Shown here: positions 47,197-57,155 of the stretch, in pieces
How the letters are laid out: every line of letters starts with the position of its first letter
How positions within the stretch are numbered: position 1 is the first letter of the stretch
Assembly (NCBI RefSeq): GCF_002237555.1
Contig: NZ_CP022540.1
Coordinates: 1,302,001-1,366,000 of the forward strand
From: Antarctobacter heliothermus
GTDB taxonomy: Bacteria; Pseudomonadota; Alphaproteobacteria; Rhodobacterales; Rhodobacteraceae
Direction of reading: 5' to 3'
Length of the DNA stretch: 64,000 bases
Notes under the pieces: generated by a model
Databases searched by the model: none
What the model was told of the DNA's origin: nothing
Seen by the model: the letters and a program-made list of their open reading frames with translations, nothing else
Translations under genes and position numbers: made by a program

Positions 47197-48492
47197 ATGC
47201 CATTTGAAGCCAGCCCGGCCACCCCCCGCTCTATCGCCGTGATCGGTGGCGGCATCTCTGGCATGGGGGCGGCGCATATGCTGGGCGACCAGCATCGCGT
47301 GACCCTGTTCGAGGCAGAGCCGCGTCTTGGCGGCCATGCCCGTACTCGGATGGCGGGGCGGAACGGGGATCAGCCGGTTGATACCGGCTTTATCGTGTTC
47401 AACTACGCCAACTATCCGCTGTTGACAGATTTGTTTGCACGGCTGGACGTGCCTGTTGCGAAATCTGACATGAGCTTTTCCGCCAGTCTGCGGGGCGGGG
47501 CTATGGAATACGGGCTGCGCGATCTGCGGGCGGTGTTCGCGCAGAAACGCAATGCACTGAACCCGCGCTTTTTGGGCATGATCCGAGACATCATGAAATT
47601 TAATGCTCGGGCGCTGGATCAAGCACGTGATCCGTCAGTTTCGCTTGGGGATTTTCTTGACCGGATGGGGACTGGCGATTGGTTTCGCGACCATTACCTG
47701 TTGCCATTGTCCGGAGCGATCTGGTCGACACCGACGGAAAAGATCCTTGATTTTCCGGCCTATGCGCTGATCCGGTTCTTTGAAAATCACGCGCTGCTGA
47801 GCCATACGGGCCAACACCAGTGGTACACGGTGCAGGGCGGGTCCAAACAGTATGTGTCGCGCCTTGGTGCAGCGATGAACGGGCAAGGGGTGCAAATGCG
47901 GCTTGGCGCGCCGATCGCAGGCGTGCGCCGTGTCGCGGCGGGGGTCGAGGTGCGTGCCCAAGGCGGCGTCTGGGAATTGTTCGATGAGGTGGTGTTTGCC
48001 ACCCATTCCGACGACACCCTGCGACTTTTGACGGACGCACGTCCGGACGAGTACGCCGCACTCTCTCAGATCGCCTATCAGCCGAACCGAGTGGTGCTGC
48101 ACGGTGATACGTCGGTGATGCCCAAGCGTCGCGCCTGCTGGTCGTCGTGGAACTACACTGAAACAACGCGCAAAGAGATGAACACCATCGACCTGACTTA
48201 TTGGATGAACTGTTTGCAGCCGATCCCGATGGACGATCCGATGTTCGTCACGCTCAACTCTACCCGTCCGATCCGCGAAGAGGCGATCTATGATGAGGTC
48301 ACACTGCGCCACCCGGTGTTCGACCTTGGCGCTTTGGAGGCGCAGCGCGCAGTGGCGGCGATGAATGGCACGTCGGGGACATGGTTCTGCGGGGCGTGGA
48401 TGAAGAACGGCTTTCATGAGGACGGGTTGGCGAGTGCGGCGGATGTGGCGGGCGCGATCCTTGCGCGCGGCGCCGTGCAGGAGGCGGCATGA
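47197..48492 (+). CDS. FAD-dependent amine oxidase-like protein (RpoE-regulon type)
   Basis: 431 residues. The FAD motif SIAVIGGGISGMGAAHMLGD starts at about residue 12, followed by FEAEPRLGGHARTR and near the end GTWFCGAWMKNGFHEDGL. Such proteins lie beside DUF1365 genes and, in Rhodobacter sphaeroides, in a cluster induced by RpoE under singlet oxygen; a role in fatty-acid modification has been proposed for such genes. It is divergent from rpoE and heads a four-gene operon with ATGA or GTGA overlaps. I found no clear RpoE promoter on this strand. Confidence 0.9.
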   Translation: MPFEASPATPRSIAVIGGGISGMGAAHMLGDQHRVTLFEAEPRLGGHARTRMAGRNGDQPVDTGFIVFNYANYPLLTDLFARLDVPVAKSDMSFSASLRGGAMEYGLRDLRAVFAQKRNALNPRFLGMIRDIMKFNARALDQARDPSVSLGDFLDRMGTGDWFRDHYLLPLSGAIWSTPTEKILDFPAYALIRFFENHALLSHTGQHQWYTVQGGSKQYVSRLGAAMNGQGVQMRLGAPIAGVRRVAAGVEVRAQGGVWELFDEVVFATHSDDTLRLLTDARPDEYAALSQIAYQPNRVVLHGDTSVMPKRRACWSSWNYTETTRKEMNTIDLTYWMNCLQPIPMDDPMFVTLNSTRPIREEAIYDEVTLRHPVFDLGALEAQRAVAAMNGTSGTWFCGAWMKNGFHEDGLASAADVAGAILARGAVQEAA

Positions 48493-49274
48493 GCGACATC
48501 GACCTGATCCGGGGCCACACCTATCACGGACGCAAGGGGGCGGTGGCCAATGGCTTTCGCTACTCGGTCGATTGCGTGATGTTGGATGCTGAGGCTGAGG
48601 TGCGCGGGCCGATGTTGTTCTCCCGCAATCGGGGCAATCTGACCTCGTTGCAGGACCGGGACCATGGTGGTGCGCCGGGGCAGGGGCGCGGAGCCGTCTG
48701 GGCGCGTGAGGTGCTGGGCGCGCATGGCATTGATTGCAACGGACCATTGATGCTGTTGGCGCAACCACGTCTTTTGGGCCATGTGTTCAATCCGGCGTCA
48801 TTTTGGCTGGCCTATGACGGGGACGATCTTCGAGCGGTGATTGCCGAGGTGTCGAATACCTTTGGCGACCGGCACTCTTACCTTTGCGCACATGCTGACG
48901 GATCGCCGATCACGGCGCAGGATCACATATCGGCGCGCAAGGTTTTTCACGTCTCGCCGTTTCAACCCGTTGAGGGGCACTATGTCTTTCGGTTCGACAT
49001 CCGGGCAGACCGGGTCGGCATCTGGATCGACTACACCCATGAGAACGGCGGGCTGATCGCCACGCTTTGTGGGCCGCGCCAGCCGTTGACCAATGGACAG
49101 ATCATGCGATCTGCCCTGCGCCGTCCATTTGGCGCGCGTCGCGTGCTGACCCTGATCCACTGGCAGGCACTGAAGCTGTGGTGGAAGGGGGCGGCGTATC
49201 GCAGACGCCCGGCCCCCCCGGCGCATGAGGTCAGCGGACATACATCCGGCACCCGGATCAAGGAGGCGTCATGA
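48489..49274 (+). CDS. DUF1365 domain-containing protein
   Basis: 261 residues. Conserved DUF1365 pieces include HTYHGRKGAVANGFRYSVDC, LLAQPRLLGHVFNPASFWL and KVFHVSPFQPVEGHYVFRFD. The function is unknown, but the family nearly always lies next to an FAD-amine oxidase as here, suggesting a joint step in lipid modification. The start overlaps the oxidase stop by four bases. Confidence 0.93.
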   Translation: MSDIDLIRGHTYHGRKGAVANGFRYSVDCVMLDAEAEVRGPMLFSRNRGNLTSLQDRDHGGAPGQGRGAVWAREVLGAHGIDCNGPLMLLAQPRLLGHVFNPASFWLAYDGDDLRAVIAEVSNTFGDRHSYLCAHADGSPITAQDHISARKVFHVSPFQPVEGHYVFRFDIRADRVGIWIDYTHENGGLIATLCGPRQPLTNGQIMRSALRRPFGARRVLTLIHWQALKLWWKGAAYRRRPAPPAHEVSGHTSGTRIKEAS

Positions 49275-49843
49275 TAACCTCATTCACCCTGATTGCGTTG
49301 GGGGCGGCGGGGGGGCTTGTCCTCGTCTATCTCCGCGCGCGGTATTTCGGGTTCATGGCGCAGCGGCCTGCCGACTATGCCGACGGCACGGGGCAGGCGT
49401 TTGACCTGCGTATGCACCTCAACGGATCGATGATCTGCGAAGGCGTGATCTATGGCCCGACAGGGCGTGTGACCTCACGGTTTGTGGCGGATATGGAGGC
49501 GCGCTGGGATGGCAACCGGGGCGTGATGAAAGAGCATTTCCGCTACGACTCCGGCAGTGAGCAGCATCGCCAATGGACGTTGATCCTGGGCAACGACGGA
49601 CATATTCGCGCCACTGCACCGGATTTGGTGGGAGAGGGGCATGGCCAGCAAAGCGGGCCAACCGTGCAACTGCGCTATCGCATCCGTCTGGACGATGACG
49701 CAGGCGGGCATGTTCTGGACACCACCGACTGGATGTATCTTGCCCCCAACGGGACCATCGTAAACCGTTCTCAGTTCCGGAAATTCGGGATCAAGGTCGC
49801 AGAGCTTGTCGCCACAATGCGCCGAAAGGAGGCCCCGGCGTGA
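49271..49843 (+). CDS. DUF3833 family protein
   Basis: 190 residues with an N-terminal membrane anchor (SFTLIALGAAGGLVLVYL). The body LRMHLNGSMICEGVIYGPTG, RVTSRFVADMEARWDGNRGV and DTTDWMYLAPNGTIVNRSQF matches DUF3833, a lipocalin-like beta-barrel family of unknown function. It overlaps DUF1365 and the next SDR gene by four bases each. Confidence 0.9.
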   Translation: MITSFTLIALGAAGGLVLVYLRARYFGFMAQRPADYADGTGQAFDLRMHLNGSMICEGVIYGPTGRVTSRFVADMEARWDGNRGVMKEHFRYDSGSEQHRQWTLILGNDGHIRATAPDLVGEGHGQQSGPTVQLRYRIRLDDDAGGHVLDTTDWMYLAPNGTIVNRSQFRKFGIKVAELVATMRRKEAPA

Positions 49844-50571
49844 GGGTTTGGAAAGGCAAACGGTATTGGCTGGTCGGTGCCAGTGAGGGGCTGGGGCAGG
49901 CATTGGCGCACCGGCTCAGCCGTGAGGGTGTTGAACTGATCCTGAGCGCGCGGTCCGAGGACAAGCTGCGCACGCTGGCGGATGATTTGCCCGGCCCCGC
50001 ACATGTGGCACCCGTAGACGTGACCGACGCCGATGCGCTGGAACAGGTGGCCGCAGAATATGGCGAGATTGACGGCCTGATCCAAGTGGCTGGGGTCTAT
50101 TGGCCGTTCGGAGCGCAGGATTGGAATGCCGAACAGGCCAACGACATGGCAGATGTGAATTTCACCGGGGCCATGCGGCTGGCAGGGGTTGTGGTGCCCC
50201 GCTTTGTGGCGCGGGACCGGGGCCATATCGTGTTGACCGGATCGCTGTCAGGATATCGTGGTTTGCCGGGGTCGGCGGCCTATGTGTCGTCCAAGGCGGC
50301 GGTCATGGCACTGGCGGAATCGCTGTATGCCGATTTGCGCAAGACGGGCGTTGACGTGCAACTGCTTGTGCCAGGCTACATCAAGACACGGTTGACCGAA
50401 AAGAACGACTTTACCATGCCGTTTATCATGGACCCCGAACAGGCGGCGGACATCTGTTTCCGCCACATGTCGGGCAGCGGTTTTCAACGCGCCTTTCCGC
50501 GTGCCTTTTCGTTGTTGTTCCGGGGCAGCCAACTGTTGCCGGACTGGCTTTATTTCCGCCTGTTTGCTTAG
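49840..50571 (+). CDS. Short-chain dehydrogenase/reductase
   Basis: 243 residues. NAD(P)-binding GASEGLGQALAHRLSREGVE and the catalytic pattern Ser (LTGSLSGYRG) with YVSSKAAVMALAESL (Tyr-x3-Lys) are present. The GTG start overlaps the DUF3833 stop by four bases, completing the four-gene operon. The substrate is unknown; an oxidised lipid would fit the context. Confidence 0.92.
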   Translation: MRVWKGKRYWLVGASEGLGQALAHRLSREGVELILSARSEDKLRTLADDLPGPAHVAPVDVTDADALEQVAAEYGEIDGLIQVAGVYWPFGAQDWNAEQANDMADVNFTGAMRLAGVVVPRFVARDRGHIVLTGSLSGYRGLPGSAAYVSSKAAVMALAESLYADLRKTGVDVQLLVPGYIKTRLTEKNDFTMPFIMDPEQAADICFRHMSGSGFQRAFPRAFSLLFRGSQLLPDWLYFRLFA

Positions 50572-50634
50572 GATCAAAGTCGGGCGCCCAATTGTGGTGT
50601 CTAGCCTGTCCAGCGAACAGTGAGGAGACGCGAG

Positions 50635-50964
50635 ATGCAAAACATCAGCCCAAGCAAGGTGGCAGCCGTCATCGTAATGGCGCGCGAGTTGGGCCGTGCC
50701 GAAGGCGAACTTCGGGGGCTCATCGACCGGATGGACGTCGAAGAGCAGGCGGCCTTGGTCGCAGTCATGTGGGTTGGCCGTGGCGCGTTTGAGGCCGAGG
50801 ATTGGGACGAGGCCTATCAGACCGCCGTGAACGAGGCGACGACACCCACGGCAGATTATCTGATCGGCACGCCGCATTTGGCAGACAACCTTGAAGCAGG
50901 GCTTGAGGCGTATGGCTATGACGCCACGGGTGAAGAAGATGAGGTTTTGGGCAGCCACGATTAG
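50635..50964 (+). CDS. DUF3775 domain-containing protein
   Basis: 109 residues, acidic, cytoplasmic. QNISPSKVAAVIVMARELGR, LVAVMWVGRGAFEAEDWDEA and TADYLIGTPHLADNLEAGLE match DUF3775, a small family of unknown function common in alphaproteobacteria. The ATG at 50635 has GAGGAG upstream. It lies 63 bases after the SDR gene and is tail-to-tail with dinB, three bases apart. Confidence 0.88.
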   Translation: MQNISPSKVAAVIVMARELGRAEGELRGLIDRMDVEEQAALVAVMWVGRGAFEAEDWDEAYQTAVNEATTPTADYLIGTPHLADNLEAGLEAYGYDATGEEDEVLGSHD

Positions 50965-50967
50965 GCG

Positions 50968-52221
50968 TCAGCGCAGCGTGCGGCCCTTGAGAATCGCGTT
51001 TTCACCGAACTTTGCTCGGATCGCATCGGTGGCCCGTTCCGCCTTGGCGCGGGCCTCGGCCTGTGGGTCCAGCAGGTCGCCGGACATGTCGGCCTGCGCC
51101 TCTGGCACCAGATCTGAAATACCCGCCCCGATTAGGCGATAGGACTGCCCGGCGGGCATCTGGTCAAACAGCGCCCGCGCAACCCGGTAGATGCGATCAG
51201 CAATCTGCGTGGCATCGGGCAGTGCCTGCCTGCGGCTGACGATGCGAAAATCCGACCGTCGCAGTTTCAGCGTGACGACCCGGCCTGCCAAACCCTTGGC
51301 CTTGGCGCGATCGGATGCCTTTTCCGCCATGCGCCAGAGATGCCCGTCAAGGATGTCCGGGTCGGCGGTGTCCTCGTTGAATGTGGTTTCATTCGAGATC
51401 GATTTCATCGGGGCGTTGCGCGTCACCCGGCGATGGTCCTGCCCGCGTGCCAAATGCCAAAGACGTTCGCCCATCGATCCGAACCGCACCATCAGATCAC
51501 GTTTGTCCCAGCGCAGCAGATCCTCGAACGTGCGGATTCCGCCGCGTTCCAGCGCCTCTTGTGTAACTTGCCCAACCCCCCAGATCAGGCGGATCGGTTT
51601 GGGGCGCAGAAACTCCTGCGTTTCGGCCTGACCGATCACCGCAAAGCCGCGGGGCTTATCAAGGTCAGAGGCGATCTTGGCGAGAAACTTGTTGTGCGAC
51701 AACCCGATAGAACCAGTGACGCCCAGTTCCGCCTTCATCCGTTTGACCAGTCGCGCCAGCATCACGGCAGGAGGCGCGCCGTGCAGACGGGCGGTGCCGG
51801 TGAGGTCCAGAAACGCCTCATCCAGCGACAGCGGTTCAATCGCCGGGGTCAGTTCCTCCATCATCGTACGGATCTGGCGGCTGACCTCGACGTAGACGGA
51901 CATGCGCGGCTTGACGACGACGGCATCGGGACACAGGTCCAGCGCCTTGAACATCGGCATCGCGGACCGCACGCCACGAATGCGCGCCACATAGCAGGCG
52001 GTCGACACCACACCGCGCCGCCCGCCGCCAATGATCACCGGCTTGTCAGCGAGTGCGGGGTTGTCGCGCTTTTCCACGCTTGCGTAAAAGGCGTCACAGT
52101 CCATATGGGCAATAGAGAGGTCCCATAGTTCGTCATGGCGCAAGACGCGGGGCCGCCGGCATGCCGGACATCGTGGGCCTGCATCGAACTGGGTCAGACA
52201 ATCGCGGCATAGGGCGGGCAT
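50968..52221 (-). CDS. dinB: DNA polymerase IV
   Basis: 417 residues. An N-terminal cysteine cluster CRDC...CPAC (Cys5, 8, 18, 21) precedes the polymerase core, a feature of alphaproteobacterial DinB. Y-family motifs are SIAHMDCDAFYASVEKRD, YVARIRGVRSAMPMFKALDL and PLSLDEAFLDLTGTARLHG. It performs low-fidelity lesion bypass. The start at 52221 is chosen for the cysteine cluster. I see no LexA box nearby, so SOS control is not indicated, unlike imuB. Confidence 0.94.
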   Translation of the reverse strand: MPALCRDCLTQFDAGPRCPACRRPRVLRHDELWDLSIAHMDCDAFYASVEKRDNPALADKPVIIGGGRRGVVSTACYVARIRGVRSAMPMFKALDLCPDAVVVKPRMSVYVEVSRQIRTMMEELTPAIEPLSLDEAFLDLTGTARLHGAPPAVMLARLVKRMKAELGVTGSIGLSHNKFLAKIASDLDKPRGFAVIGQAETQEFLRPKPIRLIWGVGQVTQEALERGGIRTFEDLLRWDKRDLMVRFGSMGERLWHLARGQDHRRVTRNAPMKSISNETTFNEDTADPDILDGHLWRMAEKASDRAKAKGLAGRVVTLKLRRSDFRIVSRRQALPDATQIADRIYRVARALFDQMPAGQSYRLIGAGISDLVPEAQADMSGDLLDPQAEARAKAERATDAIRAKFGENAILKGRTLR

Positions 52222-52255
52222 GGTCCCAATATACGCCGATGCAGAAGGGGACGCC

Positions 52256-52720
52256 ATGAGCGATCCAAAGCCCGACGACCCAAGGCAGGTCTTTTCCGGT
52301 GCCAAAGTGATGCTGTTCGCTGGCGCGGATTTGATTGTGCTGCGGCGGGACCGCAAGCCATCTATCCCTTGGCCGGGCTATCTGGATTTTCCGGGGGGCG
52401 AGCGGGATGGAGGCGAGTCACCGGAGGACTGCGCCATCCGTGAAACGCAGGAGGAGTTGGGACTGACCCTGACCAAGGCCCAATTGCATCCGGTGCATCT
52501 GCGGGATGATGCGGGCAAGGTCAGCTGTTTTTTTGCCGCGCATCTGCCAGCTCGTGCGATTGATGACGTGGTCTTTGGCGATGAGGGCGAAGGCTGGGAC
52601 GTGATGCCGCCCGAGGCCTTTGTCGATGCGCAGGACGCGATCCCGCATTTTCGGGACATCCTGCGTGACTATTTGGACAAACAGCTTGATTTGGCAAAAG
52701 GGCCGGGACCCGCAAGGTAA
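52256..52720 (+). CDS. Nudix hydrolase
   Basis: 154 residues. The Nudix box GERDGGESPEDCAIRETQEE followed by LGL matches Gx5Ex7REUxEExGU, and the upstream LDFPG is normal for the family. It hydrolyses a nucleoside-diphosphate-linked substrate, possibly an oxidised nucleotide given dinB next door. The ATG at 52256 has AAGGGG 7 bases upstream. It is divergent from dinB. Confidence 0.92.
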   Translation: MSDPKPDDPRQVFSGAKVMLFAGADLIVLRRDRKPSIPWPGYLDFPGGERDGGESPEDCAIRETQEELGLTLTKAQLHPVHLRDDAGKVSCFFAAHLPARAIDDVVFGDEGEGWDVMPPEAFVDAQDAIPHFRDILRDYLDKQLDLAKGPGPAR

Positions 52721-52808
52721 GGTGCGGATCCCGGCAGTCTACCACAGCACCCGAGGGACAAAGGGTGCGGCGGCGCGGCTCATACAGGCGTGTAACTGAG
52801 CCGGAACG

Positions 52809-53054
52809 TCAGGCTGCGCTGGGCATCTCTGCCGCAGCTTCGCGCAACAGCAGGTGCTCGGGCGTGCCCAGCGAAAGGCGGGCGCGCATCCATAGTCCGC
52901 GCGCGGCCTCTTCGAATTCGGTTGTGATGGGTGCCACATATTGGCTTGCCACCCGCAAGAGTCCGTGCGGGGTAACGACCGTGACAAGGGCCTCGAAACA
53001 CTGTTCGGTGGCGTTGTAACGCACCTGATCGATGCGGGGGGTCCATGTGCTCAT
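52809..53054 (-). CDS. Small conserved-looking protein of unknown function
   Basis: 81 residues without signal peptide. MSTWTPRIDQVRYNATEQCF, a beta-rich middle (EALVTVVTPHGLLRVASQYV) and a helical acidic C-terminus. AGGAG lies 7 bases before the ATG, and codon use resembles its neighbours, so it is probably real. It lies upstream of nothing on its strand; pyrF is 230 bases away on the same strand. No family recognised. Confidence 0.7.
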   Translation of the reverse strand: MSTWTPRIDQVRYNATEQCFEALVTVVTPHGLLRVASQYVAPITTEFEEAARGLWMRARLSLGTPEHLLLREAAAEMPSAA

Positions 53055-53286
53055 GATGGTCTCCTAACCTCGTGCCCTTTTTTGATCGGGCTTATGCAGT
53101 AGACTTAGGAGCACTGTGGCAGTGTTTCATCAGGGGCACAGGTCAGGAATTCCCCGCTCTTGATGCTTTTTGGGCGGAATTTCGCCGACAGGTGGGTGAA
53201 TCGGCGGTCCGATGCCGGGCCGTCAGGCGGTCGGAACGATACGCAGGCTCAGGCGTTTAAAGGGCGTGGCGGTTTGCGCAGCGCGG

Positions 53287-54009
53287 TCAGCGCGGGCCGT
53301 TGGGGCGCTGGGCCTGCGGAGAGATCATTTCTGTCAGAATTGCCTGCGCGGCGGCGTGCGGATCGGGCGCGCGGTGGATGGGGCGGCCCACGACGATGTG
53401 GTCGACGCCATCCCGAATAGCCTGCGCGGGGGTCGCGATACGCTTTTGATCGCCCACATCTGCGCCAGCGGGACGCACGCCCGGCGTGACGATCAACCGG
53501 CCCTCTGCCTGCGGCAAGGCGCGCACAAGCGCGGCCTCATTCGGCGAACAGATCACCCCGTCGGCACCGGCCTCCAGCGCGCGACCGGCACGCTCTGTCA
53601 CCAGATCGGAAATTGCACCGTCCTTGATCAGCGCGCCGTCCAGATCGGCGCGGTCAAGTGAGGTCAGGATTGTCACGGCAAGGATCTTGGTTTGCGATCC
53701 GGCGGCCCCCTCCTTGGCGGCGCGCACCACATATGGGTCGCCGTGCACCGTCAGGAAATCGAGATCGAATTGCGCGACCCCGCGCACCGCCGCCTCAATC
53801 GTGGCGCCGATGTCGAATAGTTTCAGGTCAAGGAAGATGCGCTTGCCGTGCTCTTGCTTCAGCTCATTGGCCAGCGCCAGACCACCCCCGGTCAGCATCC
53901 CCAGACCGATTTTGTAAAAGGACACAGCGTCCCCAAGCCGACTGACAAGGTCGAGACCCTCGATCACATTCGGCACGTCCAGGGCTACGATCAAACGGTC
54001 ATCGGACAT
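53287..54009 (-). CDS. pyrF: Orotidine 5'-phosphate decarboxylase
   Basis: 240 residues, the normal size. The active-site stretch is FLDLKLFDIGATIEAAVRGV (DxKxxDI pattern) with the opening LIVALDVPN and closing IVTPGVRP, IRDGVDHIVVGRPI. It makes UMP, the last step of pyrimidine synthesis. The start at 54009 is chosen because AGGAG then lies at the right distance; an ATG two codons earlier sits directly on that site. Confidence 0.96.
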   Translation of the reverse strand: MSDDRLIVALDVPNVIEGLDLVSRLGDAVSFYKIGLGMLTGGGLALANELKQEHGKRIFLDLKLFDIGATIEAAVRGVAQFDLDFLTVHGDPYVVRAAKEGAAGSQTKILAVTILTSLDRADLDGALIKDGAISDLVTERAGRALEAGADGVICSPNEAALVRALPQAEGRLIVTPGVRPAGADVGDQKRIATPAQAIRDGVDHIVVGRPIHRAPDPHAAAQAILTEMISPQAQRPNGPR

Positions 54010-54102
54010 GCGCATCTCCTTCGAGGGGTTGGTTGAGGTCTCTTGAAACTCTGTGGCCCCAAGGTCAAGATGCGATCCGTTGCCATTTTGCAACGCTTCT
54101 CT

Positions 54103-54132
54103 CTTGAACCGGATGCGTCGCAGGGCCATCTT
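54103..54132 (+). promoter_or_regulatory. Putative RpoH (sigma-32) promoter of clpB
   Basis: CTTGAA and CCATCTT are 17 bases apart, resembling the alphaproteobacterial heat-shock consensus (CTTGAA then CCATNT). It lies 82 bases before the clpB start, and clpB is a known RpoH target. Confidence 0.5.
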
Positions 54133-54213
54133 GGGTGTGAGGCCCCGACGGGACCGCGTGCTGCATAGCGGGCGCGGCGCATTCAACGGGGCGCTTGTTG
54201 AAGGAGACAGACC

Positions 54214-56829
54214 ATGAACTTGGAGAAGTTCACAGAGCGCGCGCGCGGTTTCATTCAGGCCGCCCAGACCATTGCGATGCGGGAAAGCCATCAGAAACTG
54301 GCACCCGAACATCTGCTCAAGGCACTGATGGATGACGAAGAAGGCTTGGCCACCAACCTGATCAAGGCATCGGGCGGTGTGCCGGAACGCGTGGTTCAGG
54401 TGCTGGACACCAAGCTCGCCAAGATCCCCAAGGTTTCCGGCGATGCGGGTCAGGTCTATCTGGATTCCGCCACCGGCAAGGTGCTGGATGAGGCCGAAAA
54501 ACTGGCAAGCAAGGCGGGCGACAGTTTTGTCCCGGTCGAACGGATGCTGACCGCGCTGGCCATGGTGCGCAGCCCGGCCAAAGAGGCGCTCGAGGCGGGC
54601 AATGTGACGCCGCAAAAGCTGAACGAGGCGATCAACGATGTGCGCAAGGGGCGCACAGCGGATACCGCCACGGCCGAAGACACCTACGAGTCGCTGAAGA
54701 AATACACACTCGACCTGACCGAGCGTGCCCGCGAAGGCAAGATCGACCCGATCATTGGCCGGGACGAGGAAATCCGGCGCACCATGCAGGTGCTCAGCCG
54801 CCGGACCAAGAACAACCCGGTGCTGATCGGTGAACCCGGCGTGGGTAAGACCGCGATTGCCGAGGGCCTCGCCCTGCGGATCGTGAACGGCGACGTGCCT
54901 GAGTCGATCAAGAACAAGCGCCTGCTGGCGCTGGACATGGGCGCGCTGATCGCCGGTGCGAAGTATCGCGGTGAGTTCGAAGAACGGCTGAAGTCGATCC
55001 TGTCAGAGGTGACCTCTGCCGCCGGTGAGATTATCCTGTTCATCGACGAAATGCACACGCTGGTTGGCGCGGGCAAGGCGGACGGTGCGATGGATGCCTC
55101 GAACCTGCTGAAACCGGCTTTGGCGCGGGGTGAGCTGCACTGTGTGGGCGCGACCACGCTGGACGAATATCGCAAGCATGTCGAAAAAGACGCGGCATTA
55201 GCGCGGCGTTTCCAGCCGGTCATGGTTGAGGAGCCGACGGTCGAGGATACAATTTCGATCCTGCGCGGCATCAAGGAAAAGTACGAGCTGCACCATGGTG
55301 TGCGGATTTCCGACGCGGCCCTTGTGACCTCGGCGACGCTATCGCACCGTTATATCACGGACCGGTTCCTGCCGGACAAGGCGATCGACCTCATGGACGA
55401 GGCCGCCAGCCGTCTGCGGATGGAGGTGGATTCGAAGCCCGAGGAACTAGACGCTTTGGACCGCGACATCCTGCAAAAGCAGATCGAGGTCGAAGCGTTG
55501 CGGATGGAGGATGATCAGGCCTCCAAAGACCGTCTGGCCAAGCTGGAAAAGGACCTTTCGGAGCTGCAGCAACAGTCGTCTGAAATGACGGCCCGCTGGC
55601 AGGCGGAGCGGGATAAGCTGGCCTCGGCCCGCAACATCAAGGAAGAGCTGGACCACCTGCGCGCCGAGCTGGAAACGGCCAAGCGCGACGGCAACTTTGC
55701 CAAGGCCGGTGAGCTGCAGTACGGGCGTATCCCTGAGCTGGAGCGGCAGCTGGCGCAGGCAGAAGGCGCGGAAAGCGACGTCATGGTCGAAGAAGCGGTT
55801 CTGCCGGAACATATCGCCAGCGTTGTGGAGCGCTGGACCGGTATTCCGACGTCGAAGATGCTGGAAGGCGACCGGGAAAAACTCTTGCGGATGGAGGATG
55901 CCCTGCACAAGCGGGTGATCGGCCAGAGCCAGGCGGTGACGGCGCTGTCCAGCGCGGTGCGTCGCGCGCGGGCGGGTCTGAACGATGAGAACCGCCCCTT
56001 GGGGTCGTTCCTGTTCCTTGGACCCACGGGCGTCGGCAAGACCGAGCTGACCAAGGCGGTGGCGGAGTTCCTGTTTGACGACGACAGCGCGATGGTGCGC
56101 ATCGACATGTCCGAGTTCATGGAGAAACACGCGGTGGCCCGTCTGATCGGCGCGCCTCCGGGATATGTGGGCTATGACGAGGGCGGCGTGCTGACCGAGG
56201 CGGTGCGGCGCAGGCCCTATCAAGTCGTGCTGTTCGATGAGGTCGAGAAGGCGCACCCGGACGTGTTCAACGTGCTGCTGCAGGTTTTGGACGACGGGGT
56301 GCTGACTGATGGGCAGGGGCGGACTGTGGACTTCAAGCAGACGCTGATCATTCTGACGTCGAACCTTGGGTCTCAGGCGCTCAGCCAAATGCCCGAGGGG
56401 GCCGACCCGGCACCGGCGCGGCGGGACGTGATGGACGCGGTGCGGGCGCACTTCCGGCCGGAGTTCCTGAACCGTCTGGATGAGACGATCATCTTTGACC
56501 GGCTCAAGCGTGAGGATATGGCGGGCATCGTCGATATTCAGCTGGCGCGGCTGTTGAAAAGGCTGGCGGCGCGGAAGATCCGGCTGGAGCTGGACGATGC
56601 GGCGCGGGCTTGGCTGGCGGATGAGGGGTATGACCCCGTGTTCGGCGCGCGGCCTTTGAAAAGGGTGATCCAGCGGTCGCTGCAAAATCCCTTGGCTGAG
56701 ATGCTTTTGGCTGGCGATGTGGAGGATGGCGACGTGGTCGTGGTGTCGGCTGGCTCTGACGGGCTGCTGATCGGCGACCGGGTGGGGGCCACGAACAGGC
56801 CCAAGCCGGACGATGCCGTGGTCCACTGA
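54214..56829 (+). CDS. clpB: ATP-dependent disaggregase ClpB
   Basis: 871 residues with the full Hsp100 layout: N-domain (1-150), NBD1 (Walker A GEPGVGKT at 206-213, Walker [13 protein letters not shown]), the long coiled-coil middle domain (about 405-525, [12 protein letters not shown] onwards), NBD2 ([36 protein letters not shown]) and the C-terminal domain. With DnaK it dissolves aggregates after heat stress. The start follows GGAGA, and a terminator lies 28 bases after the stop. Confidence 0.97.
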   Translation: MNLEKFTERARGFIQAAQTIAMRESHQKLAPEHLLKALMDDEEGLATNLIKASGGVPERVVQVLDTKLAKIPKVSGDAGQVYLDSATGKVLDEAEKLASKAGDSFVPVERMLTALAMVRSPAKEALEAGNVTPQKLNEAINDVRKGRTADTATAEDTYESLKKYTLDLTERAREGKIDPIIGRDEEIRRTMQVLSRRTKNNPVLIGEPGVGKTAIAEGLALRIVNGDVPESIKNKRLLALDMGALIAGAKYRGEFEERLKSILSEVTSAAGEIILFIDEMHTLVGAGKADGAMDASNLLKPALARGELHCVGATTLDEYRKHVEKDAALARRFQPVMVEEPTVEDTISILRGIKEKYELHHGVRISDAALVTSATLSHRYITDRFLPDKAIDLMDEAASRLRMEVDSKPEELDALDRDILQKQIEVEALRMEDDQASKDRLAKLEKDLSELQQQSSEMTARWQAERDKLASARNIKEELDHLRAELETAKRDGNFAKAGELQYGRIPELERQLAQAEGAESDVMVEEAVLPEHIASVVERWTGIPTSKMLEGDREKLLRMEDALHKRVIGQSQAVTALSSAVRRARAGLNDENRPLGSFLFLGPTGVGKTELTKAVAEFLFDDDSAMVRIDMSEFMEKHAVARLIGAPPGYVGYDEGGVLTEAVRRRPYQVVLFDEVEKAHPDVFNVLLQVLDDGVLTDGQGRTVDFKQTLIILTSNLGSQALSQMPEGADPAPARRDVMDAVRAHFRPEFLNRLDETIIFDRLKREDMAGIVDIQLARLLKRLAARKIRLELDDAARAWLADEGYDPVFGARPLKRVIQRSLQNPLAEMLLAGDVEDGDVVVVSAGSDGLLIGDRVGATNRPKPDDAVVH

Positions 56830-56856
56830 TTTTGGGGACTCGAAAGCTTGGGACGA

Positions 56857-56882
56857 AAGGCGGGGGAAACCCCGCCTTTTTT
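56857..56882 (+). terminator. Rho-independent terminator of clpB
   Basis: A 9-bp stem AAGGCGGGG / CCCCGCCTT with a GAAA loop runs into TTTTTT. It closes clpB just before the AT-richer cassette. Confidence 0.93.
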
Positions 56883-56958
56883 CGTGTCCACATGTGGACA
56901 GCTTTGGGGGGGTTATAAATCAATGGGTTACAGAGACGTTTTTACGATTTGTTAGGGG

Positions 56959-57012
56959 TTCGGGCCGATCCGCGCAGCGGCGAAGGCTCCAGTGGAGCCT
57001 TCGAGGCCCGAA
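56959..57012. repeat. Nested inverted repeat at the left flank of the AT-richer cassette
   Basis: An outer pair TTCGGGCC / GGCCCGAA encloses a perfect 10-bp hairpin CGAAGGCTCC-AGT-GGAGCCTTCG (56981-57003). The structure lies between the clpB terminator and the first cassette gene. It may be a mobile repeat, the edge of an inserted segment or a structured leader. Confidence 0.6.
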
Positions 57013-57155
57013 CGGGCGGAGCCCCGGGGGAGGCGTTCATATGCGCGACATTTGATCTTGGCTTCAATACTTTCTTTACTGCCAGTCGCCACTATGTAAG
57101 AATCTGTTATATCGGGCGAAACAAAAGCGAAAAACCTCACAAGGCTCTGAAAGAT

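Noticed and set aside
52222..52255. Possible LexA box between dinB and the Nudix gene
   Set aside because: No GTTC repeat is present in the short divergent region.
53072..53260. 62-residue plus-strand open frame between the small protein and pyrF
   Set aside because: No family features and weak translation signals; it could not be supported.
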